Assembly: GCF_000143535.2 (NCBI RefSeq)
Contig: NC_037320.1
Coordinates: 1,984,001-2,048,000, forward strand
Source of the DNA: Botrytis cinerea B05.10
Lineage: Eukaryota > Ascomycota > Leotiomycetes > Helotiales > Sclerotiniaceae
Direction of reading: 5' to 3'
Length of the DNA stretch: 64,000 nucleotides
Below, piece by piece: positions 10,435 through 22,117 of this stretch (positions within the stretch are counted from its first letter, which is position 1; the number at the start of each line of letters is the position of its first letter). The position numbers and the translations under genes were made by a program. The notes beneath the pieces were generated by a model. It had not been told where the DNA came from, ran no database searches, and saw only the letters and a program-made list of their open reading frames with translations.

Positions 10435-13400
10435 ATGTTGTCATCCTCAGAACGCAAAAGAATTCGCGAGGTTCGCCGCTACTACAAAAGATCTCCCGGT
10501 GATCCGCCTATCGCTGGCGAAAGCGTACCGGTCGAGAGTCCCGAGACAGTTCGGTCCGTAGAAAAAGCTAGCAGCCCCAATAGCACGCTCACTGCGTTGA
10601 TGCAATTGATCACGTGGCGTCTTGGTGCCTCAAGAGCGATGGTATCTGTTGTTGATGATAATGCACAAGTATTTGTGATTCCTATCAATACCTCGTTTGC
10701 AGCATACTCACACCTCTACAGTACTTTCTCGCGGAAGCAACAAAAACACTGGATTTGTCAGACTCTTCAAAACATGATCCAGGTGACGATTTATGGATGG
10801 GTTGTGGAGGGTAAGATCTCTTACAGTAACAAGACTTTCGGGATCTTAGCTGACAGAAGCTACGTTTTCAAGAACTATTCGCAGTCAAGCTCTATGCGCA
10901 GTGAGTTTTTCGGACCACCCGTCGCTCACCACTAATATCTTGTAACCAGTACACAATAGAAGTTATCCCTGAACCAAATCATTATGCCTGTTTCAGTGTT
11001 CCGGATTTATCGGCCGACCCCAGGTTTTGTAATCTGCCTTATGTTGCAGGCAGACCCAATTTTCGATATTATGCAGGAACCCCTTTGATCAGTAATACCG
11101 GAATACCAATTGGAAGTGTCTTTGTCATCGATCCAAGGCCACGCAAGCGAGCCACCAGGGCGGAAGTCGATTTCCTGGGACTAATGGCAAAAAACGTCAT
11201 GGAATACCTTGAAATGAAACGGGAGAGTGTGCAGTTGCGGCGGAACGATGTAATGTCTAAAGGATTGGCTGCTCTAGTTGAAGGTCAAAGTAAAATCCCA
11301 CGGCAATTGTCGACAGAAATGGCCTTCAAGTGCCAAGATTCCAATGGCTCTCACTCAAATGGGGCGAAAATGGTTAATACTAATTTAACAAGTAATTTTG
11401 TTGTTGTTGACACATCTTTAGCGACAGTCGCCGAGCAGTCACTAAACAATACAGCGGGCCCTCCACACACTCTAGTCAGGGAAAACTTGCTACATGATAT
11501 CTCACCTGATACATCTATAGATCAATTGGCATTGACTGATGCCCCAGCGACCCATGATCGAATACTCTCACGAGGTGCCAATTTACTACGAGAATCTCTC
11601 GATGTTGATTATACAATTTTCTTTGATATGAGTATTGGCTTTTCAAGCAGTGTTGTAAATGGACAAAGCGGAGATGTTAGATTGCCTGAAGACACTTTTT
11701 TGGATGAAACGGACACAAAGAATAACTTTACCACAAAACCCGTCTATACTTCGCATGACAACGACATCGATTTATTGAATACATCTGCCCAGTCTTCATC
11801 ACTCAGCAGGCGAAGTAATGAAGCAGGTTCTGCTAAAGTCAGAAGTTTCTCCACATCAACCTGTTCGTCATTGGATGGCGATACACTATCTGGTACCCTC
11901 TACAGAGCGCCAAATGAAAAAGATCTGCAAAGACTTTCGAAAAGATATCCCAAAGGCAAAGTATGGACGTTCAATGGCTATGATTCTGAATCTTCAGAAG
12001 ACGATAACTCACCACCATCTAAACAAATGTTCGCTATGCAGCTTAATCCACAAGATCATCGGGTAAGGAAATCTGATCGCAGCATAGTGAGGCAGTGCTT
12101 TCCTGATGCTCGAGAGGTTCTTTTTGCTCCACTCTCTGAGGCAGGAACTGGATTACCCATAGTGGCATGCTTTGCAGTATCCCTACGGGACATAGCGATT
12201 TTCACCTCCGATACTGAAAAGGCGTTTGTTCGTGGGTTTCTGAACAGTGTTTCTATTGAGTATAATCGAATATCTATCGCGGCTGCCGATCGTCAAAAAG
12301 GAGACTTCATATCAAGCATATCACATGTAAGAAACCCAATTCTATTCAGTTGCAGACATGTCTAGTTAGTAGAATGTGTTTTCACAGAGGGTGCTCAAGG
12401 TCGAGCCTTCAGATGCGAGCCTCGGAAATCGCAGATCTCTATTTGTTGAATTTACACATTAGCTAGGATGCCCTGCAATTCAACCAGGACGGCTACCTAT
12501 ACGATCAGTCGTTGGCTCATCTAACCTTGTTAATTAAAGCTGATGGATTTTATCGTCAACAGGAATTAAGAAGTCCACTCCACGGAATTCTTGGGTCTGC
12601 TGGTATTTATGTTCTGTCTGTAGCCCTCAGTATATATTTTAACAACTCCTATAGAACTTTTAAGCGAGACGAATCTTGACAATGGTCAATTTGAACTCTG
12701 CTCAACAATTGAAACATGCGGACGAGTTCTTCAAGAAACTTTAATGGATGTTCTTGAATATTCCAAGGTATGAGCTCGGTTTCTTCATCTGATTTTATGG
12801 TCGAGGAGTCCCTGAATCGACAGCTCTCCTATCACCTAAAGCTAATACGTGTAGCTAAATAATTCAATGAAAAACAAAGAAGTCGGTGTAAAAGTGCCAG
12901 ATACGAACGGAAATTCTTCCAATTCCCAGCAAATAAACGGCGAAAGTCCCACGAGCGACAATCTACTTTCTCAACCCCTAGATCTTGCTAGAATGTGTGA
13001 AGACTCGGTGGCAATTGTTGCAGTTGCATACATGCACCACAGAACGAATTCGGAGCAGCTTCTATACCGAGTAATGCAACCTCCAGGAACGATGGAAACG
13101 CAAGAGATTCAAACCCTGTACAAATCTAATTCTGTCACTGTATCTTTGCACATTGCATTTGGGGAATGGCACTTCTTCTGCTCTCCGGGATCTATGCAGC
13201 GAATCATTATGAATTTAGTGGGTAATAGTCTCAAGTATACATCGGCAGGCTTCATAGATATTTCTTTGGCCGTTGAGTCTCCCAAAAATGGTAACGCCAA
13301 GATATCGAAGATACCAAATATTGGCAGTGATGATTTAATTGTACTTCGAGTCAGTGATAGTGGCAAAGGTATCTCTAGTGAGTTTTTGAAAAGCAAACTC

Positions 13401-14733
13401 TTTATAGCCTTTTCTCAGGAGTCGTCATTGGCACCAGGCACTGGTAAGAACTCGATTATTGCTTTAACCTCTTTGATATGCTGATATTCTGTGTAAAAGG
13501 ACTTGGACTTCACATCGTTTATTCACTTGTGCGGATGTATAACGGAACTATCGATGTTCAAAGTCAGATCGGTCACGGAACAACTGTTACAGTCAAGCTG
13601 CCCCTCAAAAGGGCATTATCTAATCTAACTTCTATCGCCCCCTCAGACCCACTTCTCAAGGTTCAAGTTGAAGAATTGAAAATTTTGCTCAAGCAATTCA
13701 AATATTGCAAGTTCTCAACTCACGGTTTCCGGTCTGGCTCATCTTGTTATCTAAAGAAATCCCTGCACGCCTATCTTACCCAGTGGTTTGGTATGAATCA
13801 TGATCCTGACGATGATGCTGCTGATATTGCTTTCGTCACTGAAGAAAAGATCGACTTGTTCCTTGCAGAGCTGATGAAAGATGGTGTATCCAAGCCCTCG
13901 CTTATAATAGTGGTACGATATGTTCCAAGTCACAACCATACATCCCAACAGAACTCGGCTATTGATATACCCCTTGAAACTCTCACGATACCGTTTGGTC
14001 CCTGGAAGTTGTTGAAAACATTACGCACCTGTCTATCACCAAAGCAATTATCACCGAAACCGTCTTCTGCAGCCGATCATAAGATTTTGTATACCAGTCC
14101 TTTGCCCTCTCCGCCCGCTGATATTCGAAAAGAATTTGGGACAACCGTTACCAGAACCGTAGTAGAGGAAGCACTTACTGAAAAATCACTCTCCGTTCCC
14201 AAAACTCTATCAAATGCAAGCCAGCCAACGATTCTTTGCGTCGATGATAATGCTATAAATCTTCGCCTCCTTAGAGCGTATTTCCGCAAATTGAATTTTG
14301 ATATCACTTGTGCGGAAAATGGAGCCGTGGCGTTCGAGAAATATCGCCTTCAGCCTAACGGCTATGATCTTGTATTCATGGGTACGTCGATGACACTTCT
14401 CTCGGCTTTAATTTTGTTCTTCGCGCCCACCCCAACACACATGCACACCTATAATTCACAATCAGCTAATTTAGCTTTCAAACCAAAGATATCAGCATGC
14501 CAATATGCGATGGCTATCAATCTACAAGAATGATCCGATCACTCGATAAACTTCAACAAAGTATTAGCCCGACCCCATTACCAGCAACTCGCATTGTGGC
14601 AATCTCTGCCGCGTATTCAGACGCAGACATGGAGATGGCGAAAGCGGCGGGTATCGATGATTTCTATACAAAGCCGATGAAGGTCAGTAGATTGGAGACT
14701 CTGATGAAGAATTGGGGATATTTGGATACATGA
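10435..14733 (+). CDS. Hybrid sensor histidine kinase (GAF-HisKA-HATPase-REC)
   Basis: Nine exons: 10435-10668, 10722-about 10810, about 10857-10900, 10950-12326, 12563-12602, 12655-12767, 12855-13443, 13500-14381 and 14489-14733, giving about 1200 residues. The order is an N-terminal GAF-like domain (TALMQLITWRLGASRAMVS through YAGTPLISNTGIPIGSVFVID), a Ser/Asn-rich linker, the H-box (SISH joined to ELRSPLHGILGSAE), N-box (IIMNLVGNSLKYTS), G1 (VSDSGKGIS), G2 (GTGLGLHIV) and a receiver domain with TILCVDDNAINL, the phospho-accepting Asp in FMDISMP and the Lys in FYTKPMK. All catalytic residues are present, so it should be active. There is no membrane segment, so it is probably a cytosolic His-Asp phosphorelay kinase that signals through an HPt protein. 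The fungal class was not assigned. Exon 2 and exon 3 do not join cleanly in the GAF domain (see findings). The phosphorylated His is the last codon of exon 4, before a 236-nt intron. Confidence 0.88.
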
Positions 14734-15487
14734 CCGCGGGGCCAATTTGTTGACTTCAGCATAAAAAAATCTGGGATTTGATGGAATTGTAAAATTGATG
14801 TAAAGATTAAGCTGAGTACACAGGGAGACTGGGGATTTGACATGCGCTTCGTAATAATTGAGTTGGATTATATCTAAAAACGGCCAATTGAAAATTTGGA
14901 TACAAAGGCAGGGTATAAGGTATCTTAAAAACAAAATGGTGAACACATATGGATAATATATTAATACTCGGGAGATATATCATACTACTTCAGTTTTCAA
15001 TTCTTCGTTTTCGGAACTTGTTCTTACCATTTTATTTCCCTGAATTACACATCATGTTTCACCAAATTCGCATGCATGAGCATGAAAAGCAGCATGATGG
15101 AAGTTCGTCAACTCATATCTGGGTAAATCAACGATCTATTCTTGATAGCTAGAGATTGAGAACAGTGGCAAGTGCCAACAACACTCAATGGATGCAAAGA
15201 ATTACAATGTCCCAGAAGCGAACAGAGTTACGAACAGAAGAATAAAACCCTGCTTTGACGAATGAAAAAGAAAAAAAGTGTAAGATTCCCCAAGTGAGAG
15301 GTCCTATGTGTTGACAGAAAAATAATGTGAAACTTAAAGTCCGGCCATACGCTCCCTTGCTCTTCTGCTTATTCTGTCATCATGTTAAGCTCGAGATCAA
15401 GTGTGTGATTCTGCCTTGGATTGTAGGCGGGTAGAAGAAATTTACTTTGGAGAGCTCAAAGGGCTGGCCGATACGGGTTTTGTTCGT
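14734..15487. other. Convergent intergenic region
   Basis: Space between the 3' ends of the histidine kinase and the minus-strand gene at 15488. AT-rich, no gene seen. Confidence 0.45.
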
Positions 15488-16228
15488 TTACATGTCCCTT
15501 CTCATTGATCCAAATACTTGTTGTAGGTCTGGGTCCCACAAATCGACCACTGGTAAACCAAGTCCGAGAACGTGTCTCGTTTGTCGTACGGCTAAATCAT
15601 ATTGCCTCTCTCTCTCCTCCCTCTTCTCAACTAAACTTTGCCAGATTCTCAAAGCATAAGGCGCATTCAAGTGTGCACTTGAAAAGTCGACTTTGTATTG
15701 TCCCCAGGTTCCATCATTCACATGTTCGCTGTTGCTTTGATCCTGTTTTCCTGGTAGTTTATCATGCTTTATATAACATATTTTGACGTTGAACTCGGCT
15801 TCCAGTGTCCCCACGAGTGGTAAAATCTTTAGAAGTAACGTAGCGATGGCCTGTTTTCGAGATTGCTCTTCTTTGAGCCTTTGCCAGCACCTGAATATTT
15901 GAGATTCAGTATATCCCTGATTTCCAGCGAGAATTCCTGAAGTTTCCAATCCATTGGGCTTATCATTAAGAAACATTGCCCATTCATGGAAGACACTCTG
16001 AACTGAAATTCGATCTTCGGCTGCCTTCCAGAGTGCAGGAGGATATGGTTCAGAAGATTCTCCCCCGCGGTACCAGTCTATAACTAGAAGAAGTAGTCCT
16101 CTCTCCCAAAACGTCCATAATTGGCCATACCTCCTCGGCTCGTTTTCAATCAAAAACATAGAGGTTGTATCTAAGTTAGGATAGGGTATCAATGTAGAGG
16201 AACCCATCTTATCTTGTACTCCTGACAT
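15488..16228 (-). CDS. Uncharacterised protein; 5' end uncertain
   Basis: The frame is open from 16390 down to a stop at 15488. The first ATG in frame is at 16228 and gives 246 residues. The open frame upstream of that ATG codes for a hydrophobic stretch (TSAATLIIVISAIYFLHK) which may be a true N-terminal membrane anchor from an earlier exon; a ccag acceptor at about 16365 could start it, but I found no matching first exon. The body is amphipathic with many Trp, Leu and charged residues (LWTFWERGLLLLVIDWYRGG; QIFRCWQRLKEEQSRKQ) and ends in a charged helix followed by LGLGLPVVDLWDPDLQQ. I recognise no domain. Such proteins of unknown function are common in Leotiomycetes. The next gene on the same strand is also uncharacterised. 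Confidence 0.5.
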   Translation of the reverse strand: MSGVQDKMGSSTLIPYPNLDTTSMFLIENEPRRYGQLWTFWERGLLLLVIDWYRGGESSEPYPPALWKAAEDRISVQSVFHEWAMFLNDKPNGLETSGILAGNQGYTESQIFRCWQRLKEEQSRKQAIATLLLKILPLVGTLEAEFNVKICYIKHDKLPGKQDQSNSEHVNDGTWGQYKVDFSSAHLNAPYALRIWQSLVEKREERERQYDLAVRQTRHVLGLGLPVVDLWDPDLQQVFGSMRRDM

Positions 16229-17674
16229 CTTGTGAAGAAAATAGATAGCAGATATAACAATTATTAGGGTGGCTGCACTGGTGGGTCGAAGTAGAATTTG
16301 TTTTGATCCCCCAATCTGACAACGATCAAAAACACTTCGAATGCAGAAGGTTCTTTGGCTGGGTATGATTAATATATCAGGCAGAATCAAAGACGAATCT
16401 TCTGTGTTGATTAATGTTTCGGGACTAAAAGTCTCAGTGAAATACTTTGTAGGCTATGCAACAAATGTAAAGACGTCGAATGATTAAGTGATGGTGTTAG
16501 TGATGACACACTAAAGAACAAGATTGTCTGGAAATTGTAGACCTCCAAAGCTGTAGTTGGGTGTATGTGATTTTTTCAGTTGTATTGCAGTGGTAAGAAG
16601 TTTATTGTTTTTAATTTTTTTCCAACTGAGAAAAGGGGAAAGAGACACTATAAGAATAAATCTAACCTGATTGTGCGTAGATCTGACGCTCTCTACACAT
16701 CTTGAGAGTGTGTTATGTGATGAAAACTGAAGTAATAAGATTTTACATACGATATATTTTGAATTGTTAAATAGGATGAGTGTGATGGCTTTGCGGGTCT
16801 GATGTGTCGATTCTACGAGATTTGTAAAAGCTGCGAGATTATAAAATAATTTGAAATAAGCAGCTGTGATTCGTAATAATAGAATAGAGTGCTGATTTAT
16901 TTCCGAAAGTCAAGATAGTAGAGGGATGGAGTATTCGATTAGAGACGGCATGGTGGTTCTCTGGAGGAAAGAACGAGAAGCGAATGCGGAAGGAGCAAAA
17001 CTAATCATCAATCAAGCTAAGACTCTGCCTCAAAGGTGATCTTCTTCACGAAACGTATGAACAATCTGAGACTCTGCAGAATAATATAGCTGCCGTGGCC
17101 TCCAGCAGCCCAGGCTACATTCAGGGCCGCTGGAAACGCTGAACACTATCAACTTCGATAATACCACACCAACCAACCTCAGAATCTCTACTGAATGGTA
17201 ATGATAAGACTGGGCCTATCAAGCCTACAAACACTCACTATCATGAAAAGAGCATAACCATCACTCAAGGAAAGGTGAACAAGAAGGTTCACTTTTTAGG
17301 TTGGCGTAGACATCGCATGCAGAGAGACAGGGGGCAGGAAAGACAATTAGAACTTGATCTAACTTAATAAGTTAATCCGCATATACTCATACCCTGATAT
17401 TCTTGACGATCCAATTGGAATGGCGTCAGTTGATTCTAACTTGCATATATGTGTTCACGAAGGTGTAGTAATTGCTCAGTCAGACTGTGTATTTATAGAG
17501 CCCAATCTAGGTGTTAAAGTGAGAATTCTATTATATACACAACTGATTGCAAGTCGATAAGATCCAAATCCAAATTACTCCATATCCGGTTATCCACACA
17601 TCCAATCATTCCCATATCAAAATAACTCCATATCTTGAGATCCCTATATTCAAATTACTTCACAAGTAATGATA
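16229..17674. other. Intergenic stretch, may hide 5' exons
   Basis: I see no protein-like frame on either strand. The part next to 16390 may hold an unrecognised first exon of the minus-strand gene. The rest is AT-rich with many short stops. Confidence 0.4.
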
Positions 17675-18389
17675 TCATCTCGAATTCCCCTTGATTGAAT
17701 ACAGCCCGCTCCAAATTAAATCCTCCTCAGACGCCATCTCTGGCTTATATTCGCCCCTCAATTCAAATATGGCTGCCGCCGAAAAGCCCGCTTTCATGGC
17801 TGTACTCTTATTCCACAAAATTCTTCGAATCAAGAATCTTATGACATAACCATGAACTCCGAGCATTTCTACCCAATCTTCTTTTTCCATTGCATACATT
17901 GTGTATCCCGAACCGACGAAGTTGCTGGCAATGGATATGGCCGAGGATCGGGAAAGAAAAATGTAATGGGCTCGAAGCTGTGCTCCAATCCAGATGCGGC
18001 ACTCGGCATTTGTGTAGTCGTTCTTGGGGGTTGTTGTCCAAGTTATCTTTCTAATACAGTCTGGGTCCTTGGTGAAAAGGTCTTCCTCGTAGACATCGGT
18101 GAATATCACTTTCTTTCATCAGCTAACTTGGGTCTATATCGTACAACTCAAATGCTGCGCCAGAGGATCATGTAAAACCTTTCATGCAATTCGGTTGGTC
18201 TCACCCACATGAATTAACCAAATTAACGAGAGGTGTTTCATATAACTAGATGATCACAATGATTTGAGTTGAAAAGAAGGCGTGGTACTTACGGGTATCA
18301 TCCGATTTACTGAATGATTGGTCTCTGCAAACCATTGCCGAGGTGTGTCTCTTGTAGCTGAGCGGTGACTTGAGGAATTGAAAAGGCAT
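17675..18389 (-). CDS. Uncharacterised small protein
   Basis: Two exons, 18389-18293 and 18108-17675, give 176 residues. Exon 1 (MPFQFLKSPLSYKRHTSAM...) ends at a good donor, gtaagt, in phase 1. The acceptor gaaag before 18108 restores the frame to ...LIFTDVYEEDLFTK. The intron would be 184 nt, longer than most here. The protein has the run CRIWIGAQLRAHYIFLSR, a mildly hydrophobic middle (SAISIASNFVGSGYTMY) and a segment with MEKEDWVEMLGVHGYVIRFLIRRI. I recognise no family. It has no signal peptide. The longer frame upstream of the chosen ATG is hydrophobic and probably 5' leader. Confidence 0.45.
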
Positions 18390-19798
18390 TGTTATTTTTG
18401 TAGATAATTCAAATAATGATTTCACGTCGAAGATAACAACCAGGTATATAGGTAGACAGGTAGATAGATCTAAAGTGAAGAAAAAAACTGTGGAAAAATG
18501 TTGCAATCTTTATATGGCGAGAATCTAGACCAGTGTGTGCTGCTAAAAAGATAGTCAATCTAGCTTACAGGCTAAACTTTCTAGTTCAATGAAGCGTGGG
18601 GGAAATCGACAAAGACGCTAGAAACACAAAAGTTGAACGGCTTCTAAAGAGTGATTTTTGGGAATTCGAAATCGGTTATATATAGTTAAAAGAGAGTTCA
18701 GAGCAGAAGTGTTTCTGTGATGTCGATTCTAAAGTTCATTACAAAGCGTGAAGATATTTGCAGGTGATTCTTATGAATAGACAGGGTGTTTTCTTGCTAG
18801 TCTCATCTTGCAGCTAAAAGGCTTATTCTACGCTACCAACTCCACACTTTGGCACGCCGAGAAACTTCTCGATATTCGACTGATCTCAATCACACATTGA
18901 GGAACATGAAATGAGTTGACATCGGAGTTAAAAACCTTATTCTTGTTAACGGTCAAAGGTAAAATTATGAAACTGATGACATCAAAAGCCTCGGACCTGC
19001 AGAAATCCCCATCAAGTGAACTATCAAGACACAAAAGGAGAAAAAATGGAGACAGCTCCATATCAGGCCAGCACAGTCTCAATATCATATGACTGTCCTT
19101 TCGTAACATAATAACCACAAGTCATGCTCGGAAATCCAACACTTGCTAGAATTCACGTGCACACGCACGAATGATTTTGGAGAAAGTGATAAAATTTCCT
19201 CCCTTGGCCAAACTAACTTTAATCCATGCCCAATTGTCATGGTGATCTTTCCTGGATCCATGGTCCAGGAGGTGGTTATCACGACGCGCATATATTGCCC
19301 AGGACTCAATACTTCAATTGGGAACAGCATCACAGTCACCGTTCCTTTCATACATGTCGTCCATCTTTTGATGATGATAATGTACTGTTTCTCCACACGC
19401 CTCCAATAGATGTTCGATGAAAATGATCATTGACGCGCACGTGCTCTCATCCGTCGTTGTCTGTGAAACTTTCAAGGGGACATTAGCCTTGGGTTACGTC
19501 ATCAAGCTTCGAATCAGCCCTGCGCACATGAAAAAAAGAAATTGATAGCCTTGAGAAATATTTTGAGTCATTGCCCCACCACAACTTCTTCCTCAGAAGA
19601 CAAATGCATTTGCACCGTTTTTGAAAAGATTCAATGAAGAGGAAGTATGTTCAAGACATCTCAAGGATTTTTCAAAGGTTTATTCAAAAGGAGGAGCCGT
19701 AGAATACAACGTTAAAGGTCACCGTTTTCAATCTGGCTTTTCGAATTCCACGAACCGCTACAAATCTCCTCTCAAACTTTCACAAAATTAGTATCAAA
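18390..19798. other. Intergenic stretch upstream of SUA5
   Basis: The region carries two long minus-strand ORFs (19396-19085 and 19118-18828) in different frames. Their sequence does not match a family I know and no intron joins them, so I do not call a gene. The last few hundred bases are the SUA5 promoter. CACGTG boxes occur at about 19155 and 19438. Confidence 0.4.
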
Positions 19799-21190
19799 AT
19801 GCCTTCTATTGAAGTGAACGGCAACGCCGTTAAAACTCGCATTCTCCCAGTCAATGTGTCTGAGGTTGGGCAATTCAATAATCAGGAAACCCTTGAGAAA
19901 TGGGAGCTCCCCAAGGATCTCTCTGGACTACAATCTGTCGCAGAAGCAGCAGAGTACCTCAAGACACAAAGCATACCTGTAGCCTTTCCAACAGAGACTG
20001 TTTATGGATTGGGTGCAGATGCGACGCGAAGCGATGCTGTGAAAGGGATATACAAGGCTAAAGGGCGGCCATCAGATAATCCACTGATTATACATGTTTG
20101 CGATCTTACCATGCTACGCAGTCTCTTGACCTCGACCGATAACCAAAGCGTCGATGCTGATTTTTCAGAGATCCCAGATATCTACAAACCACTAATTAAA
20201 CGCTTCTGGCCTGGTCCCTTGACTGTTCTTTTACCAAATCCATCCCCCAGCAAATTGGCACCAGAAGTAACAGCAGGTCTACCAACATTCGGCGCACGCA
20301 TGCCAAGCTCTCCTCTTGCGCTTTCTTTGATACGTCTCGCTGGTGTCCCACTCGCCGCCCCATCTGCAAATGCCTCTACGAAGCCTTCCTGCACAACAGC
20401 CCAACATGTGCATCACGATCTTGATGGCAGAATCGAAATAATACTCGACGGTGGTGCGTGTCAGGTCGGAGTAGAAAGTACGGTTGTAGATGGCATGTGC
20501 GATCCTCCTGTCGTTCTTAGACCTGGTGGTGTGAGTATTGATGAGATTCGAGAATGTCCTGGCTGGGAAGGTGTGGTAAAAGGATACAAAGACCAAAGCG
20601 AAATTGGAGACAAGGCACCCAGAGCACCGGGAATGAAATACAAACATTACAGCCCCAAGGCGAAGGTCATATTGTGCGAGAATGGGCGCAGAATTGAACC
20701 TCTTTTCGGCGATGAAGCGCTCTCAATCGTAGTAGCACGAGCTGAAGAGACGGAGCATACTAAGCGCGAGTCTTCATCTTCCGACAAGCCAGTCACAGTT
20801 GGTATTATATCTACTCTAGAATGGAGGTTTCGACCCGGGGGTGAAGATTATGCTGGCTATAATATTCAAATACATGATGACGGAGAAAAAGGGACTATAG
20901 ACATAGAAGGGGACTTGCAGTCAAACGAGTTCGCGCTCTACACAACAAAGCAGAAACCTTGGATTGAAAAACCGAGTCATCAGACGACAGGCTGGCATTT
21001 GGCGAACTGTCTGAAAATTTCTCTGGGCAGTGAAATCAAAGACATTGCCCATGGTCTCTTTTCAGCCCTGCGCGAGCTGGATCAAAAAGGATGTGATGTC
21101 ATTTTTGTGGAAGGCATCAAAGACGAGGGAGATATTGCGGCAGCAGTCATGAATAGGCTTCGAAAAGCAGCCACGGTCATTGAAAGATAG
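19799..21190 (+). CDS. SUA5: Threonylcarbamoyl-AMP synthase (Sua5/YrdC family)
   Basis: A single exon of 463 residues. The enzyme uses Thr, bicarbonate and ATP to make threonylcarbamoyl-AMP, the first step of the t6A37 modification of tRNAs that read ANN codons; it acts in cytosol and often mitochondria. The YrdC domain spans about residues 37-250, with AFPTETVYGLGADA, the KAKGRPSDNPL loop, RFWPGPLTVLL, FGARMPSSPLAL and PLAAPSANAS. The Sua5 C-terminal domain starts after the linker APGMKYKHYSPKAKV (about residues 282-296) and runs to the end, including a DVIFVEGIKDEGDIAAAVMNRL tail. The ATG lies in a good context (tcaaaATGcc). The N-terminal 35 residues lack an obvious mitochondrial signal. 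It converges with the COPI zeta gene 201 nt away. The symbol is that of the yeast orthologue. Confidence 0.95.
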   Translation: MPSIEVNGNAVKTRILPVNVSEVGQFNNQETLEKWELPKDLSGLQSVAEAAEYLKTQSIPVAFPTETVYGLGADATRSDAVKGIYKAKGRPSDNPLIIHVCDLTMLRSLLTSTDNQSVDADFSEIPDIYKPLIKRFWPGPLTVLLPNPSPSKLAPEVTAGLPTFGARMPSSPLALSLIRLAGVPLAAPSANASTKPSCTTAQHVHHDLDGRIEIILDGGACQVGVESTVVDGMCDPPVVLRPGGVSIDEIRECPGWEGVVKGYKDQSEIGDKAPRAPGMKYKHYSPKAKVILCENGRRIEPLFGDEALSIVVARAEETEHTKRESSSSDKPVTVGIISTLEWRFRPGGEDYAGYNIQIHDDGEKGTIDIEGDLQSNEFALYTTKQKPWIEKPSHQTTGWHLANCLKISLGSEIKDIAHGLFSALRELDQKGCDVIFVEGIKDEGDIAAAVMNRLRKAATVIER

Positions 21191-21391
21191 AAGATAGAGA
21201 ATCAGTGCCAAAAATCATTATATCTAGATACAATTCCATAGAACAAGCTGCGTCCCATTATGATTTCACTATTCCTATGCCTGGGAATTTGATATGCCCC
21301 AACTCCAGTACAATCTAAACTCCTTTTATGGCTCCCAACCAAATGTAATGTTGCCCATCCGCAATGACATGATCTTCTTTCTCCATGCCCT

Positions 21392-22117
21392 TCACAGACC
21401 CTGCCTCAACCAATCTCCTAACTTGGCCTTTCCGAATTGTGCCAAATTGTTCATGCCTTGCTCGCTCAAATCAATACCCTTCAATTGTGCCACATCTTGC
21501 GTAGGCGCCTTGCTGACTCTTTGGACGATAATCGTGGGGTCTGTTTCGAGAATAATACCATCGTCAACCATCTCATCAACTGCCAGAGAAAGGAGGTCGT
21601 AGTTCTCGATTATAGTCCGTTTGTCTACAGATTGTCTGGGGAATGTTAGCTTTGCTTCCCTTCGCGGCGCTGAGCAATAGAGAGAAAGAAGGAGGGAATA
21701 AGTCCAGGGCATATTCCAATGGGATAAGACGTACTTGAATAGCAGATGCAAAGAATCCCTCAAAGCCAAAATAACATTGTAAAGCATAATCTCATTCTCA
21801 TCCACTCCTCCAACAACATACATCATAACATCGCTCTCGCTCTTATATAATACAATGCGATTGTCGTAGAGGATGATATCAGCGTTTTGCTTTTGGGTCT
21901 TTTCGAGGAGGCCTTTCTCGAATGCTTTTTGCGATTTTTGATCGGGGTATGGTGCTGCTGGAGCTGGAGAGTGTGTCAGAAGTTAAAATATCAGAAACGG
22001 ATATACGAAGCACAAACAAGAAGAGTTGTGGTGGGGTGGTGCGTAGTATTTGGTGAATACTCGCGAGCCATCTTCGGCATTGAGGATTATGATGGCATTG
22101 ACGGAGAAAAGAGACAT
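21392..22117 (-). CDS. RET3: COPI coatomer subunit zeta
   Basis: Three exons, 22117-22018, 21963-21735 and 21635-21392, give 190 residues, the usual length. The protein is the small longin-fold subunit of the COPI coat that returns vesicles from Golgi to ER. Family signatures are the N-terminal SVNAIIILNAEDGSRVFTKYY, PYPDQKSQKAFEKGL, ADIILYDNRIVLYKSESDVMMYVVGG and DENEIMLYNVILALRDSLHLLF, then NYDLLSLAVDEMVDDGIILE and a C-terminal helix. The first intron uses the donor gtttgt (less usual) and the acceptor ctccag; it is chosen because it keeps phase and gives the expected Pro-rich loop. The second intron, gtacgt...ccccag, is clear. The symbol is that of the yeast orthologue. Confidence 0.93.

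Noticed and set aside
18828..19396. Two long minus-strand ORFs, one with a PGQY stretch recalling FAD-binding reductases
   Set aside because: The surrounding residues do not follow the ferric-reductase pattern (no SHPF-type motif), and the frames do not splice together.
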